Notes under the pieces: model-generated
What the model was told of the DNA's origin: nothing
Databases searched by the model: none
The model's input: only the letters and a program-made list of their open reading frames with translations
Translations under genes and position numbers: made by a program
Shown here: piece by piece, positions 16,187 to 25,230 of the stretch
How the letters are laid out: each line of letters begins with the position of its first letter
Position numbering within the stretch: the first letter of the stretch is position 1
Assembly: GCA_019186845.1 (NCBI GenBank)
Contig: JABARW010000019.1
Span: forward strand, 65,790-129,789
Length of the DNA stretch: 64,000 nt
DNA from: Planctomycetota bacterium
GTDB lineage: Bacteria > Planctomycetota > UBA8742 > UBA2392
Direction of reading: 5' to 3'

Positions 16187-16471
16187 TCAGGCACCGAAGT
16201 CTTCAAGAAGCTTTTGCATCGCGTTCCTGAAGTTTGAATCAACGTCGTAGTTGACGTCGTTGATTTTTGCCTTCACGGCCGCCACGCGCTCTTCCCGAAC
16301 GGCCGGCATTCCCTTGAGAGTCCCGAGCGCCCGCGCCTCCTGCGACAACTCAACACGGTCGGACTCGCGCGGCAGACTCTGGGTCTGGGCGCGCTGGACT
16401 CTCTTGCTGCCACGGACGCGCTCGATGCGCTGGGCACGATCCGCGTTGCCGGCGGAATAGATTTCACTCAT
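16187..16471 (-). CDS. FlgM-like anti-sigma-28 factor homologue
   Basis: Product of 94 residues, FlgM length. The N-terminal half is basic and likely disordered. The C-terminal half carries the FlgM pattern: SDRVELSQEARAL, then VREERVAAVKAKI, NDVNYDVDS and a terminal helix (MQKLLEDFGA). FlgM proteins hold FliA until the flagellar hook is complete. The start has GGAGG five bases upstream. No flagellar gene is in the window, so it could regulate another sigma factor or belong to a distant flagellar regulon. Low sequence complexity leaves some doubt. Confidence 0.65.
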   Translation of the reverse strand: MSEIYSAGNADRAQRIERVRGSKRVQRAQTQSLPRESDRVELSQEARALGTLKGMPAVREERVAAVKAKINDVNYDVDSNFRNAMQKLLEDFGA

Positions 16472-16665
16472 GACATCCTCCTTCCCGTCCCGGCCCACCC
16501 ATTCTACAGGCTGGTGGGCCAAACACTTCCCCTTATCCGGTTTATCGGCAGAAATCCGGCTCTCCTTCAGGGCAATGTGCTGAAAAAGCGCAGAAAGCCG
16601 CCATGGCGCGGCAATCTGTCGTGTAAGTACTTTATGTAACGATGTTTACGTATACGGGCGACGTG

Positions 16666-16848
16666 CTAACCGATGGGAATGAATTTGCTCACGCGGACGC
16701 TGGAGCGGCGGGCGACAAAGGAGCGCAACTCTTCGTAACACTCTTTGCATAAATATCTTGTGCGTTCTTCAAACTTCACATACTGGAAAGTGGGGATGTA
16801 CTCCTGCTTTCCGCAGCGGTCGCACTTGCACTCAGAAGAGCTGGACAT
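16666..16848 (-). CDS. Small zinc-ribbon protein
   Basis: Product of 60 residues with two CxxC-type knuckles, CKCDRC and CKEC, about 24 residues apart, a typical single zinc ribbon. The middle is aromatic-rich (YIPTFQYVKFEERTRYL) and the C-terminus basic (RRSSVRVSKF). GGAGG precedes the ATG. Such proteins may bind nucleic acid or a partner; no specific family is recognised. Upstream, 16849-17060 holds no gene on either strand; TTGCGA and TAAATT spaced by 17 could be a weak promoter for this gene. Confidence 0.75.
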   Translation of the reverse strand: MSSSSECKCDRCGKQEYIPTFQYVKFEERTRYLCKECYEELRSFVARRSSVRVSKFIPIG

Positions 16849-17060
16849 GGCGCGCCTCCAGAGAGGAATACGTGCTTTATAATTTACACCTTACGGCAAC
16901 CACTCGCAAAGTACTTGTGATTTTTCCTTCTTCTCGGCTCCGCTTCGCGCGGACCTCCGCCTTTCCCTATCGTCAATTCTTCGCCCAGCCCTGAAGCTTC
17001 CATGCAGAAAAACGCAGCCACAGCAACGTTCCCTCCGCAAAAGAACTGGCAGGTAACGAA

Positions 17061-17085
17061 ACCGGGGCGGCCAGGCCGCCCCGGT
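17061..17085 (-). terminator. Terminator hairpin after the FG-GAP selenoprotein gene
   Basis: A perfect 11-bp stem with a three-base loop starts 16 bases past the stop codon at 17102. The minus strand continues GGTTTCGTT, a weak T-tract. Confidence 0.55.
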
Positions 17086-17101
17086 GGAGAAACCCGCGCG
17101 C

Positions 17102-18199
17102 TTACTTGGCCGCGTCGGTCTTGGGCTTCTGGTGATAAACCCAGACGTGGGGCTTGCGTGCCACCGTGGCGCGGCCCTTGGGGCTGCCCTCGCTGGTCCA
17201 CATGGAGTAGCCGCCGACGATCAGGTCCAGAAGACCATCGCCGTTGAGGTCCGCGAGGTCGAAGTAGAGCCCCCCGTCGGGCCTGGTGGCCTCCTTGGAC
17301 GATTTGTCGGAAGCGTCGACGAGGGTCTGGGCCGGGGCAAAGACCGGAGCGCCCTTCTTGCCCGTGTTGCGGTACCACTTGATGCTTCCGCTTTTTCCGT
17401 CGCCGTATGAGTCGCCGAAGGTCCCCAGCACGAGGTCGCTCAGGCCGTCTCCGTCAAAGTCCACCAGGCGCGGCGAGGTGATCTTGTCACCGGCATCCAG
17501 GGCCTTGTCGCCACAGAGAATGCGCTGGCTGGTGCCGCTGAATTTGGGCTCCTTGGCGCTGCCTTCATTGAGCTGGAGCCAGAGGTAGCCGTCGCGCCCG
17601 CCCAGCACAAGGTCGAGGTCGCCGTCGGCATCCCAGTCAAAGGCATAGGCGGAGATGCAGTGGGCATTGGGGTCCACGCCGCCTGTATGGTCTTTGTGGG
17701 TCCATTTCTTGGATTCGTAGTCCCAGTACTGGCTGAGCCTGACGCGCTCACCGTTCTTGTCCCTGATGTGCTGGGGCTGCTGGAAGCCTTCCTTGCCGCC
17801 CAGCGCTACCCAGGGAGAGCCGTCAAAGGTGGCTGTGAAGATGTCGGTGTGGCCGTCGGCGTTGAAGTCCACGAACTGTGGAGCCATGCCGATGCATCAC
17901 CAGTTGTTGAACTTGAGGGGCTTGCCGTCGGCCGCCGTGAGGAGGGTTTCCGCGCCAAAGCCCTCTTTGCCGCCCTTGCTGACGGTGAGGTTGCCGAAGA
18001 GATCGCCGATCACTAGGTCTTTGAAGCCGTCGCCGTCGAGGTCGTAGAGGGCGGGCGAAGGAAAGAGACGTTCTCTCTTGTTGAGCAGGTGGCCCAGGGG
18101 CTCCTCGCCGGCCTTGAGCATCTTGGGCGCTTCGAAGGCCTGGGCCGGCAGCGTCAGCGCGCCCAGGGCACAGGCCAAGAACAGTAAAACAGGCAGCAT
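17102..18199 (-). CDS. Putative selenoprotein: secreted FG-GAP/VCBS repeat protein
   Basis: Read through an in-frame TGA (17897-17899), this is a 365-residue protein with selenocysteine at 101. The start is the ATG with GGAG five bases upstream and begins a Sec signal peptide (MLPVLLFLACALGALTLPAQA). Five calcium-type FG-GAP/VCBS motifs follow on both sides of the TGA: YDLDGDGFKDL, VDFNADGHTDI, FDWDADGDLDL, VDFDGDGLSDL and ADLNGDGLLDL, so repeat spacing is kept across the codon. The local reading is NNW-U-CIGMAPQ. Frame and repeat register match on both sides, and a SECIS-like stem-loop begins seven bases after the TGA. The protein is probably a periplasmic or surface beta-propeller; a redox or metal role of the U-C pair is inference. 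If the organism lacks Sec decoding, this is a pseudogene. Confidence 0.75.
17856..17899 (-). promoter_or_regulatory. UGA codon plus bacterial SECIS-like stem-loop
   Basis: Counting the U of UGA as 1: lower stem 8-12 (UCGGC) with 40-44 (GCCGA); G15 and G16 facing U34 and C33; bulged base C17; stem U18-C22 with G28-A32; apical loop AGUUC (23-27) carrying the G-U pair. E. coli fdhF has the same register: G15, G16, bulged U17, U18 and an apical loop with G23-U24, the SelB contact. The bulge is C in place of U. Confidence 0.65.
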
Positions 18200-18278
18200 G
18201 GTCACTCCTCGAGGGGACACGAAGGGGTGACTATTGTAGGACTGGGCGCGACCACCGGGGAACAAAAGCCCCTGGGCG

Positions 18279-19376
18279 CTACACGTTGAAGTGGAACAGG
18301 ATCACATCGCCGTCTTCAACGACGTAACTCTTGCCCTCGGTGCGCATGCGCCCCGCGGCCTTGGCCGCCTGCTCCCCGCCGTACTGGTCGTAATCCTTGA
18401 AGCTGATGCAGTCCGCGGCGATGAAACCGCGCTGGAAGTCGCTGTGAATCTTGCCGGCAGCGACGGGTGCGGTGTCCCCGGCGTGGATAGTCCAGGCGCG
18501 CACCTCCTTGGGGCCTGCCGTGAAATAGGTTCTCAGGCCCAGCAGGCGATAGCCGGCGTTGATCAGGTTGTCCAGGCCGCTGTGACTCAGGCCCAGCCCC
18601 TCGAGGAAGCTGGCGCGTTCCTCGCGCGGCAGGAGCGCAATCTCGCTCTCGATCTTGCCCGAAATCAGCACGCAGCCCGCACCGTGGTCGGCGGCCCACT
18701 TCTTGACGGCGTCGCTGAAGCGGTTGCCGGCGGGCAGGTCCTTCTCGTGGACGTTGGCCACGAAGAGCACGGGCTTGTCCGTAAGCAGGCGCATTTCGTC
18801 GATGATGGGGCGGTCGTTGTCGTCGAGTTTGATCTGCCGGGCCTGGCCGCCGCCGTCGAGGTGGTCTCGGACCTTCTTGAGCACGTTGAACTGGCGCTGG
18901 GCCTCCTTGTCGCCGCTGCGCGAGAGCTTTTCGACGCGCTCAATGCGGGCATCCAGCGTTTCCATGTCCTTGATGGCGAGTTCAGCCTCAATCACCTCGA
19001 TATCGCGCAGGGGATCGACGGAATCCATCACGTGGATGATGTCCGTGTCCTCAAAGCAGCGCACGATGTGAGCAATGGCGTCCACGTCGCGGATGTGGCT
19101 GAGGAATTTGTTTCCAAGCCCGGCATTGTCCGAGGCGCCCTTGACCAGGCCGGCGATATCCACGAACTGCATCATCGCGGGCTGGACCTTGGCAGGCTTG
19201 ACGATCTGGACCAGGCGGTCGATGCGCGGGTCCGGCACCGGCACCATGCCCGTGTTGGGCTCGATGGTGCAGAAGGGGTAATTCGCCGCCGCGGCCTGCT
19301 CGGAGGCTGTAATGGCGTTGAAGATGGTCGATTTGCCCACGTTGGGCAGGCCAACGATGCCGCACTTGAAACCCAT
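18279..19376 (-). CDS. ychF: Redox-regulated ATPase YchF (Obg/Ola1 family)
   Basis: Product of 365 residues, the normal length. The P-loop is GLPNVGKS (residues 8-15), switch II region [11 protein letters not shown], and the G4 position reads NVHE in place of NKxD, which explains the ATP preference of this family. A coiled-coil middle ([18 protein letters not shown]) and a C-terminal TGS domain ([13 protein letters not shown], ending [10 protein letters not shown]) complete it. ATG with GGAG five bases upstream was chosen; longer in-frame codons give a non-conserved leader. YchF binds ribosomes and affects stress tolerance. Confidence 0.97.
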   Translation of the reverse strand: MGFKCGIVGLPNVGKSTIFNAITASEQAAAANYPFCTIEPNTGMVPVPDPRIDRLVQIVKPAKVQPAMMQFVDIAGLVKGASDNAGLGNKFLSHIRDVDAIAHIVRCFEDTDIIHVMDSVDPLRDIEVIEAELAIKDMETLDARIERVEKLSRSGDKEAQRQFNVLKKVRDHLDGGGQARQIKLDDNDRPIIDEMRLLTDKPVLFVANVHEKDLPAGNRFSDAVKKWAADHGAGCVLISGKIESEIALLPREERASFLEGLGLSHSGLDNLINAGYRLLGLRTYFTAGPKEVRAWTIHAGDTAPVAAGKIHSDFQRGFIAADCISFKDYDQYGGEQAAKAAGRMRTEGKSYVVEDGDVILFHFNV

Positions 19377-19556
19377 GCTTGCTCCAAACGACTCGACGCG
19401 AAGGCGCGAAGTTCGCGAAGAAAGACACATGCGCAGAAACGAACAGAGTGAGCAGGATTGCCCAGGCTGCTTCAGTCCAGAATCCTGAACACCCGGCAAA
19501 TCCCCGCGCCATTGCTTTTGCAGCGCTTCGCGTCCTTCGGGCTCTCGCGTTGGAAG

Positions 19557-21428
19557 TTACTTCTTCTCTTCGTCCTTGGGCGGGTCGACCTTCTTCTTCT
19601 TCTCGTAGGCGCCCTTGTCCTTATACTTGACCTCGGGCAGGTACTCGCCCGTGCGCTTGCGGATGACCTTCACGCTCACGATCTTGTCGTTGGCCTTCAC
19701 GTCCTCCAGCAGGTTGAGACCCTCCAGAACGCGGCCAAACACGCAGTAAGGCGAGGACTTCTTGTCCCACTGCGGGAAATCCTTGAGGTTTACGAAGAAC
19801 TCCGTCGAGGCACTGTGCAGGTCGTTGGTGCGGGCCATGGCAATGGTGCCGCGCCGGTTGCGGAAGCGGGCCTCATCGTACCGGGAATTGTCCACAGCCT
19901 CGTTCTTGATCGTGTAATCGTGCTGGTAGTTGGAGGCCCGGCCGCCCTGCACGATGCGCGCGCCGGCCCCTGCGCGCTCTATGGCCACGACACCCTGTCC
20001 CGTGCCTTCGACGCGGTAGAACGAGCAGTCCTTGTTGAAGAACTTCTCCTCGATCAGGCTGATGAAGTTCTTCACGGTGTTCGGGGTCACGTCTTCGGCC
20101 AGTTCGATAAGCACGTCGCCGCTCTCCAGCTCGATGACGACCAGGGGGTTTTCCTTGTCGTTCATCTCCAGCGGCAACTCGCCAAAGCGTAGGGGCTTGG
20201 GCGGCTCATCGCGCTTGACAGTGGGTACCGGCCAGCCGTCGTAGTAGACCCTGGGGCGATAGTCGCTGCCCTCGCGCTTCTGCTCGACATAGGCGTAGTA
20301 GATGGTGGCCTGGTCCAGGCGTTTTACGATCTCGAGCTGGGCGGCAAGTTCGTCGCCCGTCGCTGCCAGCTTGCCCAGGGGCGCAAAGCGCGTACGCAGG
20401 GCGGGCGAAGGCTCGACCACGACAAAGAACTCCGCGCGGGCGCGGCTGGTTTCGTCGGGGTCGCGGCTAAACGCGATGGTGCCGGCCTGGAACTCCCTTG
20501 AATTGTCACCCTCGTAGTCGATGGTGTATGAGTTCTTCTTGGGCACGACGTCTGCCTTTTCGTCCTTCTCTTTGCCCGTGGGCTTTTCGAGCTTTACGCC
20601 CTTGGGGCGGCCCTCGGTGCCGGCCTTGATGACAGTGGCGTAGCGGAAATCGGGCGAAGGGTTGAACTTGTTGGCGAACTCCAGGGCGTCGAAGTCGGTG
20701 CGGTCGAAGTAGCCTTCCTCAACAAGGCTGACCATGTTCTTGACCGCGTTGGCCGCGCCGTCTTCGAACAGCTCAAAGCGCAGGTTGCCCTTGGAAGTGA
20801 CAAATACGACGATGGGGTTGGCGGGCGCCGCGGCGCTCTTGACGGCGGGTTTGTCAGCTTTGGTGTCCTTGGTGAAGGGTAGCTTGGCGGCGTTGTCCTT
20901 CATGAACTTGAGGTCATCGGCAAGCTGGCCGTGAATGGCCTTGACCTTGGCGGCCTGGCCCTCAAGGCCCTTTGTCTCGCCGAACTTTTCGAGGTAGGCC
21001 GCGAGCAACGCCGTGGTCTTCTCGAGCTGGTCAAGCTGGTAGGGCCGCGTGGTCAGTTCGGCGGCGCGGATGCACCAGCGGAAGTGGGCGTAGGCCAGAA
21101 GGTCGTCGTCGCCGTCCTTCTCGACGTCAGCGAGCACGGTCTCGAACTTGTCCTTGAGGGCGTCAGGCTTGTCCGCGTGGGCGGCCTCGTCAATCTGCAT
21201 GCGCAGCTTCTTGTTGCTTTCGCCGCTGATGTTCGAGACGAAGTAATAAGTGAACACGGCCACGATCAGCAGCAGGATCACCGGCACCAGAATCTTGCCG
21301 TAGGTGCCGAGGAACTTGCCCGCGGACTCCACGAAGATGGCGCCGGAGCCAAGGCCCGTGCGCGGAACGAGATCACGGTGCTTGTCGGCGGAGGCGGAGA
21401 TGGGCTGCTTATACTTGGATTGCGACAT
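19557..21428 (-). CDS. Membrane-anchored tandem cyclophilin-like PPIase
   Basis: Product of 623 residues. One membrane helix (about residues 46-66) anchors it; a helical, TPR-like part follows to about residue 180. Two cyclophilin-type domains come next: the first from VVFVTSKGNLRFELFEDGA, the second from VVIELESGDVLIELAEDVTP with the better-kept core QHDYTIKNEA, RRGTIAMART and TEFFVNLKDFPQWD. The first is divergent and lacks the usual Arg/Phe catalytic set, so it may only bind. Likely a periplasmic foldase facing outward. The very C-terminus is a Lys-rich tail. It starts two bases after the lipoprotein at 21431-21871, so they are co-expressed. Confidence 0.85.
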   Translation of the reverse strand: MSQSKYKQPISASADKHRDLVPRTGLGSGAIFVESAGKFLGTYGKILVPVILLLIVAVFTYYFVSNISGESNKKLRMQIDEAAHADKPDALKDKFETVLADVEKDGDDDLLAYAHFRWCIRAAELTTRPYQLDQLEKTTALLAAYLEKFGETKGLEGQAAKVKAIHGQLADDLKFMKDNAAKLPFTKDTKADKPAVKSAAAPANPIVVFVTSKGNLRFELFEDGAANAVKNMVSLVEEGYFDRTDFDALEFANKFNPSPDFRYATVIKAGTEGRPKGVKLEKPTGKEKDEKADVVPKKNSYTIDYEGDNSREFQAGTIAFSRDPDETSRARAEFFVVVEPSPALRTRFAPLGKLAATGDELAAQLEIVKRLDQATIYYAYVEQKREGSDYRPRVYYDGWPVPTVKRDEPPKPLRFGELPLEMNDKENPLVVIELESGDVLIELAEDVTPNTVKNFISLIEEKFFNKDCSFYRVEGTGQGVVAIERAGAGARIVQGGRASNYQHDYTIKNEAVDNSRYDEARFRNRRGTIAMARTNDLHSASTEFFVNLKDFPQWDKKSSPYCVFGRVLEGLNLLEDVKANDKIVSVKVIRKRTGEYLPEVKYKDKGAYEKKKKVDPPKDEEKK

Positions 21429-21430
21429 GG

Positions 21431-21871
21431 TTAGTTGCCGTAGGGATCGTTCATCTTGACCGTAAGGACGCTGAAAGCGGGAGACTTCCTGAGTTCGACC
21501 CAGAGTACGAGGTCGAGCTTGTCTTCACCCTTGGTGAAGCGCGCCTTCCAGGCGCTCTTCTCCTCATCCAGGGTTTCGTTCACAAAGGTCCAGCCCTCTT
21601 TGGCCAGCTCTGTCCGGTAGAACTCGGCCAGGGGCTTGGGCTTGACCACGCCCTCGGCCCGGTAGGAGTAAGTACCTACGAGGCGCTTGCCAGAACTCGA
21701 ATCCTCGCGCGAGAACGGAGGGGTGTCGTGGCGCGAGAATCCCCCGGGCTGGGGCACATCGCTGTAGGCTTCGCCCCAGCGCACTTCAGGCACGGCGCCC
21801 GATTCCGTCAGGGTGCAGCCGGCCAGCAGCATCAGCACCAGTACAGGCGCCATCCGCAGCACGATAGCCAT
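21431..21871 (-). CDS. Lipoprotein co-transcribed with PPIase
   Basis: Product of 146 residues. Lipobox VLMLLAGC places the lipid Cys near residue 19. The soluble part carries a YRAEGVVKPKPLAEFYRTEL segment resembling small single-domain periplasmic proteins in which a position-dependent helix follows a two-strand motif; no function known. GGGGAG precedes the ATG by six bases, which rules out an upstream in-frame start. Stop and the next ATG are two bases apart, so it probably works with, or is folded beside, the anchored PPIase. Confidence 0.8.
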   Translation of the reverse strand: MAIVLRMAPVLVLMLLAGCTLTESGAVPEVRWGEAYSDVPQPGGFSRHDTPPFSREDSSSGKRLVGTYSYRAEGVVKPKPLAEFYRTELAKEGWTFVNETLDEEKSAWKARFTKGEDKLDLVLWVELRKSPAFSVLTVKMNDPYGN

Positions 21872-21937
21872 GACAGACTCCCCGACCACTCGGTCGAATT
21901 CAAGGGGCGAGGACTATATCACGGACCCATGGCCTGT

Positions 21938-22765
21938 TCAGGGGGAAATCGCCCCCAGGCGCGCCCGAGCCTCGGCACGTCTGGCCCGCCTCTTGGCCGC
22001 TTGGTCGGACGGGTGCTGCGGGGCAAGCCTCGCCTCGATCAAACCGATCTTGCGCCGGGCAAACCCCGCCTGCCGCTTCTCGATGGGGCCGTTGATGATG
22101 TCGCGGATGCGCTGCTCCAACACCTCAAGGTACTGCTTCTCGTGCATCTCCGGCGGCTTGTCCGCCATGTACTGTTCGAAGGTCAGCGGCGGGTGAATCA
22201 CCACTTCCTGCCGCCGAAAGAAGCGCGGCAAGAGCGCGTGGCGCGGCCAGAACTCACCCGTGGTCACCATAGTGATGGGCAAGATGGTGGCCTGCGTGGC
22301 GCAAGCGGCGCGCAAGGCGCCCGGCTTCCACTCGCCCATGAGGCGGCCAGAGGAGCGGCTGCCCTCGGGGAAGATGCCGGCGGCCCCCCCCTGCTGCAGG
22401 ATGTGCAGCAGTGTCTGGTAGGGCCCGCGGCCGGGGTTCTTGCGGTCGACCGGGAAGGCCTTGTAGGCCTTGACCCAGAAGCGCACGACAGGGAACTCGA
22501 AGAGCTTGTCCCAGGCCATGATCGAGAGGTCGCGCCCTGCGAAGTAGACCATGATGCCGACAAGCGTGGGCGGGTCGAGGTAGCTGGGGTGGTTCGAGAT
22601 GACGATCAGGGGGCCGCGTCGCGGGATGTGCCGGGTGCCCCGCACGCGCCAGCGGAACAGCAGCCGCCAGATGGCGGCGGCGGCGCGCACCGCAAACTCG
22701 TAAAGGAAGCGGCGCCATCCGGTCAGGGGCGTGAGGTCTACCAGCATGTGCGACGAAGCCGCCAT
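21938..22765 (-). CDS. plsC: 1-acyl-glycerol-3-phosphate acyltransferase family protein
   Basis: Product of 275 residues. It carries the PlsC blocks: NHPSYLD (His59 and Asp64 catalytic pair), the FPVDRKN block, FPEGSRS (phosphate binding), and a Pro-containing ILPITMVTTG. It transfers an acyl chain to a lysophospholipid or related polyol at the inner membrane; the exact acceptor is not certain. The ATG overlaps the upstream stop as TGATG, so it is translationally coupled to the fused flavoprotein. The C-terminal 60 residues are a basic, Ala/Arg-rich helix unusual for PlsC. Confidence 0.85.
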   Translation of the reverse strand: MAASSHMLVDLTPLTGWRRFLYEFAVRAAAAIWRLLFRWRVRGTRHIPRRGPLIVISNHPSYLDPPTLVGIMVYFAGRDLSIMAWDKLFEFPVVRFWVKAYKAFPVDRKNPGRGPYQTLLHILQQGGAAGIFPEGSRSSGRLMGEWKPGALRAACATQATILPITMVTTGEFWPRHALLPRFFRRQEVVIHPPLTFEQYMADKPPEMHEKQYLEVLEQRIRDIINGPIEKRQAGFARRKIGLIEARLAPQHPSDQAAKRRARRAEARARLGAISP

Positions 22766-25134
22766 CAGCCCTTGCGCCTCCGAGGCTTGGCCGCGAGGTA
22801 CTGGTTGGGCCAGTGCACATCCACGCCGTAGGCCTCGGCGGCATGGAGGCCGAAATAGGCGTCGGCCAGGTGAGCGCGCGCCATCATGCACAGGTCGGCG
22901 CGGCCCGCGGCCAAAATGGTGTTGCACTGGTCGGCGCTGACGATGTTGCCCACGGCCATGGTGGGCACCCTGGCCTCATGACGGATCTGGTCGGAAAAAG
23001 GCACCTGGAACATGCGACCGTAGACGGGCTTCTGGTGGGGCACCACGCCGCCCGCCGAACAGTCAATGATATCAGCGCCGTGTTCCACCAGGCCCCGCGC
23101 GATGAAGACGCGGTCGCTGTCGCTCAGGCCGCCCTCGGCCCACTCCGTCGTCGAAATGCGCACGGACAGGGGCTTGTCCGTCCATACCTGCCGCACCTCG
23201 CGCAGGATCTCCAGCGGCAGGCGCAGGCGGTTCTCCAGAGAGCCGCCATAGGCGTCCGTCCTGCGGTTGGTCAGGGCGCTGATGAAGGAATTGAGCAGAT
23301 AGCCGTGGGCGCAGTGCAGTTCGAGCCAGTCAAACCCCGCGGCCAAGGCGCGGCGCGCGGCCGCCACGAAGTCCGCCTTGAGTCGGTCGATGTCGGCCGG
23401 GGTCATTTCGCGCGGAGGCGGGTAGCCCGTGTCATAGGCCAGGGCCGAAGGGGCCAGCGTCTGCCAGGCGCCCTGGGTCAGGGGCTTGCCCCCTTCCCAG
23501 GGGCGCTGGCAGGACGCCTTGCGGCCGGCGTGGGCGATCTGCAGGCCAATCTTCGCCGCACTGTGGGCGTGGGCGAAATCGACCACGCGCTTCCAGGCCG
23601 GTACATGTTCGTCGCGCCAGATTCCCGCGCAGCCGGGCGTGATTCGGCCTTCCGGGCAGACGGCCGTAGCTTCGGCGATGACCAGGCCCGCGCCACCGAT
23701 GGCCCGGGAGCCGAGGTGCACCAGGGTCCAGTCATTAGGCATGCCGTCGGTGCAGGAATACATGCACATGGGCGAAACAACGATGCGGTTCTGCAGCGTG
23801 CAGCCGCGCAGGGTGAAGGGCGTGAACAGGGGCGGGGGAATCTCGGCGGCCTCTTTATCTTTGACGCGCTTGAGGCGGTCAGAGACGGGCTTTACGTCCG
23901 GCGGAGCATCGGACACGGGTGGCGCAGGCATCTTGCCTGCCGGCGCCTTGGCATCCTGCCCGAATGAACCGCCCCCCGCGTCTCCCGGGCGCAAGCCTGA
24001 GTTTCGGGTCCATTCTTCCGTCACGCGGCGCACGAGTTCAGGATCGCGCAGTTTCAGGTTGTCGTAGGTAATGCTCTTGCTGCGCGTCATGAGCGAGAAC
24101 GTCAATTGCAGCGGGGTCATGGACATGTAGCGCTGCGTGTTCTCAAACCATTCCAGGCTGGTCTGCGCCGTCTTCTGCAGGCGCTCGACTTCCGGTCGGC
24201 GGCGCTTTTCGTACTCCGCCAGTATCTCCGGAACCGGTTGGCCCTGCCGCTCTTCCAGGCGGCGTGCCAGCTCAATGGCATCCTCCATGGCCAGCTTTGT
24301 CCCGCTGCCGATGCTGAAGTGCGCTGTGTGCACGGCGTCGCCGGCGAGCACGATGTTCTCGTGGTGCCAGCGCTCGTTGCGGATCGTCGGAAAGGTCCGC
24401 CAGAGGGAGCGGTTGCTCAACAGTTTCGCGCCGCCCAGAAACTCGGCAAACAGCCTCTCCATGTAGGCCACGGTCGCCGCTTCGTCGGCCTTGTCCAGGC
24501 CCGCCTTCTTCCAGACTTCTTCGCGGCACTCCACGATGAACGTGCTGGTCCCGTCGTCGAAGGGGTAGGCATGAACCTGGAACAGGCCGTGCTCGTTCTC
24601 CTTGAAGATGAACGTGAAGGCCGGAAGCTTCATCGCCGCTCCAAGCCAGGTGAACTTGCACTTGCGCCAGTCCAGGGAGGGCTTGAACACCGGGGCGTAG
24701 AGCTCGCGCACGCGGCTGTTGACGCCGTCGCAGGCCAGAATCAGGTCCGCGCCGCGGTAGGGCGCGAGGTCGCTGACCTCGACCTGGTGGTGCACGCGAA
24801 CGCCCAGGGCCAGGGCCCTTGCCTCCAGAATCTGCAAGAGCTTGACGCGGGCCATGCCGCAAAAACCGTGGCCCGTGCTGCGGATGCGCTCGCCCCTGAA
24901 AAAGACGTCGATGTCGCTCCAGTAAGCGAAGTGGCGGCGGATTTCGGCCAGGCTCTCGGCGTCGGCCTGCTCGAAGATGCCCAGGGTCTCGTCGGAAAAC
25001 ACCACACCCCAGCCGAACGTGTCGTTGATGCGGTTGCGCTCGTAAACGTCGATCTCGTGGCGCGGGTCCCGCTTCTTCATCAGGATGCTGAAGTAGAGGC
25101 CGGCAGGCCCGCCGCCGATGCAGGCGATTTTCAT
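22765..25134 (-). CDS. Fused FAD monooxygenase / OYE-like reductase (aryl-CoA type)
   Basis: Product of 789 residues. Residues 1-370 form a p-hydroxybenzoate-hydroxylase-type flavoprotein: GGGPAGLYFSILMKKR (FAD), and GDAVHTAHFSIGSGTKLAMEDA (second FAD contact). After a Pro/Ala linker (about 375-440), the C-terminal part is an FMN Old-Yellow-Enzyme domain: FTLRGCTLQNRIVVSPMC, ELHCAHGYLLNSFIS, LTNRRTDAYGGSLENR, and MAVGNIVS. This fusion is known from 2-aminobenzoyl-CoA monooxygenase/reductase and salicylyl-CoA 5-hydroxylase, which dearomatise aryl-CoA substrates. No CoA ligase lies nearby, so the substrate is inferred only from domain order. A palindromic repeat lies in the linker. Confidence 0.85.
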   Translation of the reverse strand: MKIACIGGGPAGLYFSILMKKRDPRHEIDVYERNRINDTFGWGVVFSDETLGIFEQADAESLAEIRRHFAYWSDIDVFFRGERIRSTGHGFCGMARVKLLQILEARALALGVRVHHQVEVSDLAPYRGADLILACDGVNSRVRELYAPVFKPSLDWRKCKFTWLGAAMKLPAFTFIFKENEHGLFQVHAYPFDDGTSTFIVECREEVWKKAGLDKADEAATVAYMERLFAEFLGGAKLLSNRSLWRTFPTIRNERWHHENIVLAGDAVHTAHFSIGSGTKLAMEDAIELARRLEERQGQPVPEILAEYEKRRRPEVERLQKTAQTSLEWFENTQRYMSMTPLQLTFSLMTRSKSITYDNLKLRDPELVRRVTEEWTRNSGLRPGDAGGGSFGQDAKAPAGKMPAPPVSDAPPDVKPVSDRLKRVKDKEAAEIPPPLFTPFTLRGCTLQNRIVVSPMCMYSCTDGMPNDWTLVHLGSRAIGGAGLVIAEATAVCPEGRITPGCAGIWRDEHVPAWKRVVDFAHAHSAAKIGLQIAHAGRKASCQRPWEGGKPLTQGAWQTLAPSALAYDTGYPPPREMTPADIDRLKADFVAAARRALAAGFDWLELHCAHGYLLNSFISALTNRRTDAYGGSLENRLRLPLEILREVRQVWTDKPLSVRISTTEWAEGGLSDSDRVFIARGLVEHGADIIDCSAGGVVPHQKPVYGRMFQVPFSDQIRHEARVPTMAVGNIVSADQCNTILAAGRADLCMMARAHLADAYFGLHAAEAYGVDVHWPNQYLAAKPRRRKG
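23920..23940 (-). repeat. REP-like palindrome within the flavoprotein linker
   Basis: GCAGGC-ATCTT-GCCTGC, preceded by TGGC, lies in frame in the coding sequence and gives Pro-Ala-Gly-Lys-Met-Pro-Ala-Pro-Pro of the interdomain linker. The same motif, in the forms GGCGCAGGC-N5-GCCTGC, occurs at 61989-62012 and 62071-62092. Confidence 0.55.
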
Positions 25135-25230
25135 GGCGGCACGTTAGCGCCCCATGGGGCCTGCTTCCAGCCCGCAGCGCCTTGACCCGGGCAGGCCCCC
25201 TTGGCGAAGTCAGGGCCGCCCTGACACTCC

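Noticed and set aside
17897-17899. TGA treated as a simple nonsense mutation in the FG-GAP gene
   Set aside because: The frame and repeats continue intact after it and a SECIS-like hairpin follows; a decayed gene would usually show more damage. Not fully excluded without Sec machinery.
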